7,512 nt of DNA. It comes from Psychrobacter sp. Lineage in GTDB: Bacteria; Pseudomonadota; Gammaproteobacteria; Pseudomonadales; Moraxellaceae. This document shows, in pieces, positions 1 through 6,796 of this stretch. The translations under genes and the position numbers were made by a program. Below the pieces are notes generated by a model. That model was given only the letters and a program-made list of their open reading frames with translations, did not search any database and was not told where the DNA came from. Every line of letters starts with the position of its first letter. Position 1 is the stretch's first letter. The DNA is taken from contig NZ_JAKDJE010000105.1 in NCBI RefSeq assembly GCF_030454045.1, forward strand, positions 1 through 7,512, given 5' to 3'.

Positions 1-63
1 CTAAAAAATAGTCGCTGTCAGTGCCATGGTCGAATGTTCAACACGCCCTAGTAAGTTGTGATG

Positions 64-87
64 AAAAAAGGAAACGTCAGAACGTTT
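64..87 (-). terminator. weak second terminator-like hairpin
   Basis: On the minus strand a 6-bp inverted repeat (AAACGT at 82-87 read backwards against 72-77, loop of four bases 78-81) is followed by CC and six T (64-69). It lies about 110 bases beyond the fimV C-terminal gene and behind the much stronger hairpin at 138-179, so it could be a back-up terminator. The stem has only two G:C pairs, so this is a weak call. Confidence 0.25.
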
Positions 88-137
88 AGTAGTGATAGCT
101 AGAGTAGGTCATCATAGATAAAAGCAGTACTAAAGGC

Positions 138-179
138 AAAAAATCAGCAAGTCTCTCATATAAGAGAATACTTGCTGAT
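138..179 (-). terminator. Rho-independent terminator of the fimV genes
   Basis: ATCAGCAAGT (143-152) is an exact inverted repeat of ACTTGCTGAT (170-179), giving a 10-bp stem. CTCT/AGAG (153-156 and 163-166) can extend the stem inwards. Read on the minus strand the hairpin is followed by a T run (138-142). It starts 18 bases after the stop codon at 198-200, which is where the terminator of the last gene in the leftward run belongs. Confidence 0.88.
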
Positions 180-197
180 AGGTGACTAGATTGCTTA

Positions 198-1859
198 TTA
201 TGCTGTGCGTTCAAGCAAAACTTGTGCTTGTTGCTTTTGTTCGCTATTGCCCTGTGCAATAACCTCATTGAGTAAGCGCTTGGCACTGTCGTACTCGCCT
301 AATTGTAGATATTGATTTGCCAAGTCTAAAGTGACTTGATTGCTATCTAATGATTTAACAAAATCAAAATCTGCGGCAAAGCGTGAGGAAAAGTCTTCTG
401 CCGATTCCGCCGCTTCAGGGGCGCCATTTACCTCAAATTCAACTGGTGCAGTGGTAGAGATGAAAGAGGCGGGTGCTTGAGAGTCTGATACAGAATCAGT
501 ATCTGCGATATCAAAATCGTCATCTATCATCGTATCGTCGTCGAATCTTAACGGCGCAGCTGGCGCGATGTCTGACTCTTCAAGATGAACGACTTCAGAG
601 TCATCACTGATCAGTTGATCTTCAAAATTAAACTCTGACATTCCACTATCTTCAAGCGTGCTACGGTCAGAAGCAGGGCTTTCAAAATCAGTGTCTTCTA
701 AAATAAAGTCATCAATCTCACTACTCTCCTTAAGAGAAGATAGCTCGCTAGCGTCTAGTGTATTATTCTTATCTGATGCATCTAGGCTGTCTAAAGATAG
801 AGTAAAATCATCGGAGATATTTTGATCATCACTGATAGACGTGTCTTCGATATCATCAGTGACAGCGCTATCTTTATCGGTATCGGCTGCTAGGTCATCA
901 AAATCTAAGATGAACTCGTCCTCCAACTCTAACGCGTCACTTTCATTTTCTTTGACATCTAATGCACCAGAGCGTTCAGCCGAAAGGTCTTGGGCAGGCG
1001 TGTCAAAATCGAACTCAAAGTCACTAAGATCATTGTCTTCAGTGACGTCATCTGTAAGAGTATCCACGCTATTATCGGTAGAGACAGAACGTTCATCATC
1101 CGGCAGAGACAATGGTGTGACAGGAGATTCAACAGCAACTTCAGGCTCATTATCTTCTAGATCGCTCAGTGTCAAATCAAAGCTATCTTCTATATTGGAA
1201 CTGACATTATCAAACTCGTTCGATAATACTGGGCTGTCAATAGAGTCAGCCGTTACAGTATTGTCATTCTCCTCAATAGCAAGACCATCTTCAACAGAAG
1301 AGGTATTAGACTCGGTTGCTGTGTCGTTGTTTTGCTCGGCGGTAGAGAGGTCAAAATCTAGGCTATCAAAGTTATCATGAGTGTCGTCCGCTACTATTTC
1401 CGGTGTAGCTACTGGGCTTGGTTCGCCAACGTACAAATCCTTAAGCTCATTAGCGAGTGTGATGGTCTTTGCGTCATTATGCGCTTTAATAGTGTCATAA
1501 ACATTATTGAAGTTTTCAGGTTGATCCAACGTAGCATACAAGCCCAGTAACTTAAGAGACAGCTGACTATCGTTAGGCTTCTCACTGAGGCCACGATTGA
1601 TGGTTTCAATGGCTTTGTCATAGCGCTGCTGATCTATAAAACGCTGTGCAATCGTAATGTGATCAAACTTATTGCTATCAGTTTGAGCGCTTTGAACAGG
1701 CGTACCATGATCTACTGTCGACGTGGTAGCAGCAGTACTTCTTCCTAAGCTTGCAGGCGGCGGTGCACTTTGCTTTTGTGCTTTATTTTTGCGCAATAAA
1801 AAACCAGCGACTAACAGGATAAGCACCAATCCGGCGATGATATATAGCATATTGTCCAT
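198..1859 (-). CDS. fimV: FimV C-terminal half: membrane-anchored acidic cytoplasmic protein with FimV C-terminal domain
   Basis: 553 aa. One hydrophobic helix (about residues 5-22, LYIIAGLVLILLVAGFLL) is followed by a basic RKNKAQKQ stretch, which predicts a short outside N-terminus and a cytoplasmic body. Residues about 65-125 look like TPR helices (AQRFIDQQRYDKAIETI). Residues about 150-460 are low-complexity and very rich in Asp, Glu and Ser, with repeated DFDL/LDDLD-type motifs. The last 42 residues (LDLANQYLQLGEYDSAKRLL onward) match the conserved FimV C-terminal domain. Known for Pseudomonas FimV and Vibrio HubP: this cytoplasmic part recruits polar partners and affects twitching, secretion and cAMP signalling. 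I chose ATG at 1859 because GGAG and TAGGA sequences precede it. The frame stays open upstream for 17 codons, to the stop of the FimV N-terminal gene. That start would be TTG at 1910. See the finding on the in-frame split. Confidence 0.86.
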   Translation of the reverse strand: MDNMLYIIAGLVLILLVAGFLLRKNKAQKQSAPPPASLGRSTAATTSTVDHGTPVQSAQTDSNKFDHITIAQRFIDQQRYDKAIETINRGLSEKPNDSQLSLKLLGLYATLDQPENFNNVYDTIKAHNDAKTITLANELKDLYVGEPSPVATPEIVADDTHDNFDSLDFDLSTAEQNNDTATESNTSSVEDGLAIEENDNTVTADSIDSPVLSNEFDNVSSNIEDSFDLTLSDLEDNEPEVAVESPVTPLSLPDDERSVSTDNSVDTLTDDVTEDNDLSDFEFDFDTPAQDLSAERSGALDVKENESDALELEDEFILDFDDLAADTDKDSAVTDDIEDTSISDDQNISDDFTLSLDSLDASDKNNTLDASELSSLKESSEIDDFILEDTDFESPASDRSTLEDSGMSEFNFEDQLISDDSEVVHLEESDIAPAAPLRFDDDTMIDDDFDIADTDSVSDSQAPASFISTTAPVEFEVNGAPEAAESAEDFSSRFAADFDFVKSLDSNQVTLDLANQYLQLGEYDSAKRLLNEVIAQGNSEQKQQAQVLLERTA

Positions 1860-1910
1860 AGTTGTTCCTACTCCTAAGATCACAGCATATTGCGTTGATC
1901 CGTTAGGCAA

Positions 1911-3692
1911 TTATTGATTGCGTAGTTTTTTGAGACGAGCTTGTAGCTCAGCCAGTTTTTGATTTTGTAATTGGAGCTTTTTAGTATAGTTGTCCAGTGC
2001 GCTGCTGGTCTCTGACAAGCGCTGAGCTTGGGCAGCTGCCTCTTGTCTAGAGGCTTTGAGCGTTGCCAATATGTCAGTGCTTAGCCCATTACCTTTATCC
2101 GCTGCCGACTTTGTTTGGGTGCCGTCTGCATTACCATTACGGCCTGGGGCAAGGACAGAAAACTGTGCTTGCGGTAGTGTCTGGGTCTTAGTGGTTGGTT
2201 TTTTAGAGACACTTGCGGCTTGAGAGACATCAGCTGGTTTTTTAGACGTCTTTTGCGCTGGCTTTTTTGGCACAGGTGTATTCGCTCGGCGGCTATATTG
2301 TCTTTGAGCACTAATGGCTGCTTCTAAGCTTTGCTGTGACGGTATAACATCGTAGCTAGGTAAGCGAAGCTTAGCATCTGCTTTTAGTTGGTCAGCATCT
2401 TGATTGATAAAAGCATCAGGGTTCTGTGACTGAATTTGTTTCATCACAGTCGACGTGTCTAGGTTGTTTTCACGTGCGATCTGCTGCGCGATCATCCACA
2501 AACTATCATTGCGTTGTACTTGATACTGAGTTGTTGCATGATTTGTTGTTTCATTGCCAGTGCTCATTGAGCGACTGGGCACTTTAGCTGGTGGAGGCAA
2601 TGCTGTGTTATCAGGTATATTACTGCCTTGAGCCGTGGCAATCACCGTATTGTTGTCATCGATTTTACTTATCGGAGTTGATGGAATAGGTGAACGGGCG
2701 ACCATCTCATTGTCTGCTTTACTGCTAGGTTGTATTTGACGTGTCACCTGTATATTTAAAATATCAAGCTGCTTATCCGTATTGGGCTTCACCGCTGTCA
2801 TTGCAGTAACTTCATCTTTACGAGAACGAGCATTGGCTTGCTCATTAGCTGTCACGATGTTGCTATTCATGGTAGTGCTATTATCAGTTGCATTTAGAGA
2901 GGCATTGTTCGCGCTATCTACTGAGCGCTTGCGATTATCTTGAGCGCTTGTCTGATTAAGATCATCTCCCATGTCAGAATCACTGTTCAAGCGACCATTA
3001 TCGAGGCGGGTAGGCGCATAAGCGAGACTACTGGCCTGCGAGGCAGTTGTTACTACGGGAGCCTGAATGTTGGGTGCTGGCAACTGAGACGCTGATAATG
3101 GCGTCGTTGATGCGGTTGGTGCTGACAAATTAGGTGAGGATACCGCAGGCGTAGAAATCAGTGGCGGCGGCGCGCCTTTTCTAACGGTTAAGGGCATGGC
3201 CGTACTGGCAGACACACTAGGGAGATCGGGTTTTTGTGCCCCTGTAGCGATATTTTTTTTAGTATTAATGGGTACGCTGTCTTTTAATGGCATTAATAAG
3301 GTTTTTGGTACCATATTTTGCCGACCATTATCATTAATCGCTAAAACGACATCAGCAAAAGGCTTAGACACAGGCTGTGATGTGGTAATAAACACCTGAC
3401 CACTGGTCGCCGAAGTAGGCTGAAAACGCACTGTCATAGAGTCAGTGGGCGTCAATCCCATTTGTCGGTAAATGGCTGAGTTGGCAAGACTGGCAGAAAA
3501 GTCAGCTGATCGAATGTTACTGACGATAATACTTGCCGAAAGAGGCTCATGCTGGGCTGAAGTGACCACTGTTTTACCAATAGTTGCCGCTTGCACACTC
3601 GGCACTAGGGCTGTATAGCCTACAGAACATAGTAGTGCCATTGATACCGCGCGATGTACAGTAGTCAAGCGACGAGATAGATGACAAGACAT
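1911..3692 (-). CDS. fimV: FimV N-terminal half: secreted LysM peptidoglycan-binding protein
   Basis: 593 aa. The signal peptide has basic RR near its start, a hydrophobic core (MALLCSVGYTALV) and a probable cleavage after PSVQA (residue 35). Residues 36 to about 135 match the FimV N-terminal domain: a 'PLSASI' strand, RQMGL, VFITTSQPVSKPFADVVL. A Ser/Thr/Pro/Gln/Asn-rich linker follows. A LysM domain lies at about 388-448 (YQVQRNDSLWMIAQQIA ... KLRLPSYDV) and a C-terminal coiled coil at about 553-593 (LQLQNQKLAELQARLKKL). The family organises the cell pole and type IV pilus assembly, using LysM to hold peptidoglycan. This protein ends at TAA (1911-1913) straight after the coiled coil, where normal FimV runs into its transmembrane helix, so alone it would be a soluble periplasmic protein. 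ATG at 3692 is preceded by AAGGG six bases upstream. The gene lies 113 bases after queA and 51 bases before its partner. Confidence 0.88.
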   Translation of the reverse strand: MSCHLSRRLTTVHRAVSMALLCSVGYTALVPSVQAATIGKTVVTSAQHEPLSASIIVSNIRSADFSASLANSAIYRQMGLTPTDSMTVRFQPTSATSGQVFITTSQPVSKPFADVVLAINDNGRQNMVPKTLLMPLKDSVPINTKKNIATGAQKPDLPSVSASTAMPLTVRKGAPPPLISTPAVSSPNLSAPTASTTPLSASQLPAPNIQAPVVTTASQASSLAYAPTRLDNGRLNSDSDMGDDLNQTSAQDNRKRSVDSANNASLNATDNSTTMNSNIVTANEQANARSRKDEVTAMTAVKPNTDKQLDILNIQVTRQIQPSSKADNEMVARSPIPSTPISKIDDNNTVIATAQGSNIPDNTALPPPAKVPSRSMSTGNETTNHATTQYQVQRNDSLWMIAQQIARENNLDTSTVMKQIQSQNPDAFINQDADQLKADAKLRLPSYDVIPSQQSLEAAISAQRQYSRRANTPVPKKPAQKTSKKPADVSQAASVSKKPTTKTQTLPQAQFSVLAPGRNGNADGTQTKSAADKGNGLSTDILATLKASRQEAAAQAQRLSETSSALDNYTKKLQLQNQKLAELQARLKKLRNQ

Positions 3693-3727
3693 GAGCAGCC
3701 CTTTAGGATAAATAAGTTGTCTTTGCT

Positions 3728-3809
3728 GTTATAACAAAATACCGTTTAGTTTACCAGTTTATTTCACAACTGTTGTGTCCAATGCACAAAATGTCTTTAT
3801 AGGCGTCAA
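3728..3809 (-). promoter_or_regulatory. candidate fimV promoter region with inverted half-sites
   Basis: The queA-fimV gap holds two possible sigma-70 promoters on the minus strand. One is TTGACG (3804-3809, overlapping the queA stop), a 17-base spacer and TGCATT (3781-3786). The other is a TATAAC -10 (3728-3733) with a poor -35 (TGGTAA, 3751-3756). Between them CACAAC (3765-3770) and GTTGTG (3772-3777) form an exact inverted repeat, and a related CACAAA follows at 3785-3790. No terminator is evident after queA, so read-through from queA is also possible. Neither promoter is close to consensus. Confidence 0.35.
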
Positions 3810-5011
3810 TCAGCGCGTTTATCTAGTAGCATCGCGTCGCCATAACTAAAGAAACGATATTGTTTTTCGATAGCGTGTTGATAGGCGTGTTCTATTGACG
3901 ATTTACCAGAAAATGCTGATACGAGCATCAGTAGCGTAGACTTGGGTAAATGAAAATTAGTTAACAGTCGATCAATAACACCAAATTTGAACCCAGGATA
4001 AATGAATATGTCGGTATCTCCTGACCAACTAGAGAGCGCGTTACCGTCAGTGGCAGTCTGTTGATATGCTGTCTCAAGAACCCGTGTCACCGTGGTACCA
4101 ATCGCAATAACCTTGTTGCCATTAGCGTGCGTTTGATTAATCAGGTCCGCAGTCGCTTGCGGCAAATGTGCATATTCACTATGCATCGTGTGATTGAGCA
4201 AATTATCTGTTTTCACTGGCGCAAAAGTACCAGCCCCGACATGCAAAGTGACAAAAGCGGTATTGATACCTTTCTCGTCAAGCTTGCTGAGTACCGCCTC
4301 ATCGAAATGTAAGCTTGCTGTCGGTGCAGCCACGCTAGCAATCTTATCTGGATCGTGAAAAACGGTCTGGTAGCGAGTATTGTCCGTGTCATCAGCATGA
4401 CGCTCAAAATAAGGGGGGATAGGCAGTTCACCGTACAGCTCTAGATGAGGCAAGATTGGCGCATCAAACGCCAAAATAAATAGGTTATCTTGACGACCAA
4501 TCATTGTAGCGCTCATGTGACCATCGGCAAGCTGTAAGCGTTGACCAAGCTTGAGCGCTTTACTTGCTTTCACATGGCAAAGAGCAATATGCTCTTGGTT
4601 GACTGGTTCATCATTGGTATCTTTTAGGTGCAGCAGAGATGCCGCTAAGTCTGAGATATCGACTAGACGCTCAATAAGCACTTCAAGTTTGCCGCCAGTA
4701 TCCTTTTGGCCAAATAAGCGTGCTTTCATTACCTTGGTATCATTGAAAACAATCAGATCCCCTGCATCCAATAAGTCAGGTAATTCAGAAAACAGGCGAT
4801 CTTCCACACTATTAGTAGTGGTGGACTGACTGTTGGCTGGCAAGTATAAAAGTTTTGATGCAGAGCGCTGCGCTAATGGGTAGCGCGCAATCAAGCTATC
4901 CGGCAGCTCATAATCGTAGTCCTCAACGCTTAGATAGTCCAAGACTTCATCAGTATTATCGGTATCAGTTAAAGCATGAGCATCAGTAGAGGCGGTGTAA
5001 GAGTCGGTCAT
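3806..5011 (-). CDS. queA: S-adenosylmethionine:tRNA ribosyltransferase-isomerase QueA
   Basis: 401 aa. QueA moves and isomerises the ribosyl part of S-adenosylmethionine onto 7-aminomethyl-7-deazaguanine in tRNA, making epoxyqueuosine at the wobble base of GUN-anticodon tRNAs; it acts in the cytoplasm. Family motifs are clear in order: YDYELPDSLIARYP, NDTKVMKARLFG, GGKLEVLIERL, PPYFER, YQTVF, SVAAPTASLHFDEAVL, FVTLHVGAGTF, IAIGTTVTRVLE, FIYPGFKFGVIDRLLTNFHLPKS and FFSYGDAMLL. E. coli QueA has 356 residues; this one has about 26 extra Thr/Asp-rich residues before the usual start, plus small insertions. I chose ATG at 5011. GTG at 5044 adds 11 residues but would lie at or upstream of the transcript start predicted from the promoter at 5046-5054. 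The ribosome binding site is weak (AAAGA). The usual APTAGLHF motif reads APTASLHF here. Confidence 0.96.
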   Translation of the reverse strand: MTDSYTASTDAHALTDTDNTDEVLDYLSVEDYDYELPDSLIARYPLAQRSASKLLYLPANSQSTTTNSVEDRLFSELPDLLDAGDLIVFNDTKVMKARLFGQKDTGGKLEVLIERLVDISDLAASLLHLKDTNDEPVNQEHIALCHVKASKALKLGQRLQLADGHMSATMIGRQDNLFILAFDAPILPHLELYGELPIPPYFERHADDTDNTRYQTVFHDPDKIASVAAPTASLHFDEAVLSKLDEKGINTAFVTLHVGAGTFAPVKTDNLLNHTMHSEYAHLPQATADLINQTHANGNKVIAIGTTVTRVLETAYQQTATDGNALSSWSGDTDIFIYPGFKFGVIDRLLTNFHLPKSTLLMLVSAFSGKSSIEHAYQHAIEKQYRFFSYGDAMLLDKRAD

Positions 5012-5045
5012 AATCAGTCTTTGAATGGGTTGGGATTTTGGCACA

Positions 5046-5054
5046 ATTGTAGCA
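5046..5054 (-). promoter_or_regulatory. candidate queA promoter (extended -10)
   Basis: On the minus strand TGCTACAAT is an extended -10 (TGn plus TACAAT, 5 of 6 to consensus), 34 bases ahead of the queA ATG. No good -35 is found 16-18 bases upstream, as is common for extended -10 promoters. The predicted transcript start near 5038 leaves a leader of roughly 27 bases and supports ATG at 5011 as the start codon. Confidence 0.45.
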
Positions 5055-5189
5055 GAAATGCCCTTACGAGAGGATACTTTGCTTTGTAGTAAGCCACTAT
5101 ATAAAGTGATTTTTTATCATGAATAGCCTAAGCAAAAAAAATAAGTGATGTTTATCGAGCACAAGTACTTTGATCGATACTGAGTAGAA

Positions 5190-6290
5190 TTATTCAAATA
5201 AATTTAGCTGGGGTAACAACTCAGTGGCGGGTGCTAACGAAGAAAAAGTCACACCAACCAGACGGATAGGCAGTTGCCGCGGGATATCTAAAAACAATTT
5301 ATCGAGCCAGTAATGGGCAGATTCGGCACTATCAAATGTCGTGGAGAGCGTATGTGAGCGGGTGATTTGAGTAAAGTCGGCGTATTTTATTTTAAGAGTG
5401 ATGGTATGAGCGACGAGCTGCTTTTGGTGCATCTGAGCAAAGGCATCAGCATTTTGCTCATAGATTTGTCGGCGCAGCTCATCATCATCACTCAGGTTAT
5501 CTCTGAATGTGGTTTCTGAACCGACAGATTTATGAGTGCGCTCAGATTTGACAGGGCGTTCATCGCGGCCATGAGCAATATCATGATAAAACTGCCCACG
5601 TTTACCAAATTCTTGTACCAATACCTCAGCGGGCAATCGCCTCAGATCAGCGCCATTATCAACCCCCATCGCATGCAAGCGTCTTGCCGTTGCTTTACCA
5701 ATACCATGAAACCGCTCAATGGGTAGGGTACTAATAAAGTGATCCGCATCTTGTGGCGTGATGATGGTTGTACCATTAGGCTTATTGATGTCAGAGGCAA
5801 TCTTGGCTAGCATCTTGTTGAACGAGACACCAGCAGAGGCCGTCAGACCCGTATGCGCCAAGATTTGCGCGCGCAGCCAGTTGGCCATCAATGTCGCTGA
5901 GCCTTTATGTACAGACAATCCTGTAACATCGAGATAAGCTTCATCCAAGGACAGTGGCTCGACGCGGGGCGTTAAGCTATGCATAATTTTGCGAATATCG
6001 CCACTAACCGCTCGATAGACATCAAAGCGCGGTCGTACAAATATGACATTGGGGCAACGTTTGCGAGCTTCATAGCAAGACATGGCTGAGCGCACACCAA
6101 ATTGCCGCACCTCATAGCTGGCAGCAGCAACCACACCGCGACCATTTGGATCGCCGCCAACCACCAATGGTTTACCACGTAGCTCAGGAAAATCACGCTG
6201 CTCTACACTGGCATAAAACGCATCCATATCGATATGAATGATTTTACGAGGTGCTGTGTCAACAGGATGTGTCGTGATAGAAGCGGTCAT
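5190..6290 (-). CDS. dinB: DNA polymerase IV (Y-family translesion polymerase)
   Basis: 366 aa (E. coli 351). An error-prone, exonuclease-free polymerase that extends past damaged template bases. The palm begins with IDMDAFYASVE; Asp21 and, in SLDEAYLD, Asp116 and Glu117 are the metal-binding catalytic residues. Tyr26 takes the steric-gate place that keeps out ribonucleotides. The fingers contain GRGVVAAASYEVRQFGVRSAM. The thumb has helix-hairpin-helix motifs (FHGIGKATARRLHAMGV), followed by the little-finger domain. The protein ends in QLNLFE, a textbook sliding-clamp-binding QLxLF peptide, so it is complete. ATG at 6290 gives MTASIT. TTG at 6296 adds two residues and is the better placed for the only Shine-Dalgarno-like sequence (AGGT, 6303-6306), so the start is uncertain by two codons. 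First gene of the leftward run, 178 bases before the queA ATG, with no clear terminator between them. Confidence 0.97.
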   Translation of the reverse strand: MTASITTHPVDTAPRKIIHIDMDAFYASVEQRDFPELRGKPLVVGGDPNGRGVVAAASYEVRQFGVRSAMSCYEARKRCPNVIFVRPRFDVYRAVSGDIRKIMHSLTPRVEPLSLDEAYLDVTGLSVHKGSATLMANWLRAQILAHTGLTASAGVSFNKMLAKIASDINKPNGTTIITPQDADHFISTLPIERFHGIGKATARRLHAMGVDNGADLRRLPAEVLVQEFGKRGQFYHDIAHGRDERPVKSERTHKSVGSETTFRDNLSDDDELRRQIYEQNADAFAQMHQKQLVAHTITLKIKYADFTQITRSHTLSTTFDSAESAHYWLDKLFLDIPRQLPIRLVGVTFSSLAPATELLPQLNLFE

Positions 6291-6360
6291 ACTCAATATT
6301 TTACCTGATTTAGAGGCAGGTTTTTATTACCAATTGTTAGGTTTGAAAGCAGATTGTCTT

Positions 6361-6390
6361 TGGATAGGAGTCAAACCGTATGAATGTCAA
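6361..6390 (-). promoter_or_regulatory. candidate dinB promoter
   Basis: Minus-strand TTGACA (6385-6390) is a perfect -35. An 18-base spacer leads to TATCCA (6361-6366), a 3-of-6 match to the -10. It lies about 70 bases before the dinB start. The heptamer GTCAAAC occurs twice on the plus strand (6370-6376 and 6386-6392), 16 bases apart, one copy overlapping the -35. No LexA-type CTG-N10-CAG site is present in the 130 bases upstream of dinB. Confidence 0.45.
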
Positions 6391-6598
6391 ACATAATACA
6401 TATCAATAATTGAATACATCATGAAATTATGTATAGTAAAGAAGGCGGCTTAATACACGCCTTAGTAGCATTAGTGAACAGTTATTTTTGAAAAAAATAT
6501 TTTACTCAGACCCAAGCCAAGCATGCTTATTTTTCTAAGCCGTTTGTCTTAGTAGATAGGCCATTCATCATGAATCTGATGGTCTTTTGTCACGGTCA

Positions 6599-6642
6599 GT
6601 GCCTTATAGTTTTACACTATAAGTATTCACAGTAATAGGCAC
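6599..6642. repeat. nested inverted repeat in the leader region
   Basis: Inner arms TTATAGT (6604-6610) and ACTATAA (6616-6622) form a 7-bp stem with the five-base loop TTTAC. Outer arms GTGCC (6599-6603) and GGCAC (6638-6642) form a 5-bp stem around it, with a 15-base asymmetric bulge. CACGGT occurs directly repeated at 6591-6596 and 6640-6645. There is no T run after either stem, so it is not a simple terminator. It could be an operator or a structured RNA leader. Confidence 0.4.
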
Positions 6643-6656
6643 GGTAACAAGAGTAG

Positions 6657-6687
6657 TTAACGCCTCATATATTTTTAGTACTATAAA
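6657..6687 (+). promoter_or_regulatory. weak candidate promoter for the 81-aa gene
   Basis: TTAACG (6657-6662) and TATAAA (6682-6687) are the best sigma-70-like pair upstream of the small gene, but their 19-base spacing is long. Transcription from here would start near 6694 and carry the boxA-like sequence in a leader of about 100 bases. Confidence 0.25.
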
Positions 6688-6740
6688 AAGACGTTGTTTG
6701 TAGCGCTCATACCAAACTTGTGTATTGAGTACTGGTAGAT

Positions 6741-6756
6741 TAGCTCTTTAAAAACA
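6741..6756 (+). promoter_or_regulatory. boxA-like antitermination element
   Basis: TAGCTCTTTAAAAACA contains GCTCTTTAA (6743-6751), the same nine-base core as the E. coli rRNA boxA (TGCTCTTTAACA), bound as RNA by NusB and NusE. Such elements sit in rRNA leaders; here no rRNA gene follows in the window and an 81-aa gene starts 40 bases downstream. It may be functional, a remnant of an rRNA leader, or chance. Confidence 0.35.
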
Positions 6757-6796
6757 TATCGTTGCTAGAGAGTTCAGAACGACCAAGGAGCAGAAA

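Larger units (their letters stand above)
6297..6796. other. 500-base non-coding region between divergent dinB and a small gene
   Basis: No open frame with a ribosome binding site is seen. The left part holds the dinB promoter and a short leader hairpin (ACCTG 6303-6307 with CAGGT 6317-6321). Inverted repeats follow: AAGGCG 6442-6447 with CGCCTT 6458-6463; the palindrome AAGCATGCTT at 6519-6528; and a nested pair at 6599-6642. A boxA-like sequence is at 6741-6756. The leader of the plus-strand gene could be long and structured, or the region could hold a small RNA; sequence alone does not decide. Confidence 0.6.

Noticed and set aside
1..63. Start of another gene at the left edge, such as truA, which often follows fimV
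   Set aside because: The only minus-strand ATG near the edge opens an eight-codon frame (MALTATIF) with no ribosome binding site; nothing resembles the TruA N-terminus.
841..1380. 179-codon open frame on the plus strand with a Ser-rich product
   Set aside because: It is antisense to the acidic region of the FimV C-terminal half; Asp and Glu codons read backwards give Ser, Leu, Phe and Ile codons, so long open frames arise by composition. No ribosome binding site or domain.
5012..5044. GTG at 5044 as the queA start
   Set aside because: It has no ribosome binding site and overlaps the predicted promoter and transcript start; ATG at 5011 fits better.
5100..5189. Terminator between dinB and queA, prompted by an A8 run at 5134-5141
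   Set aside because: The run reads as T8 on the minus strand but no stable stem precedes it, only 4-5-bp arms with long loops.
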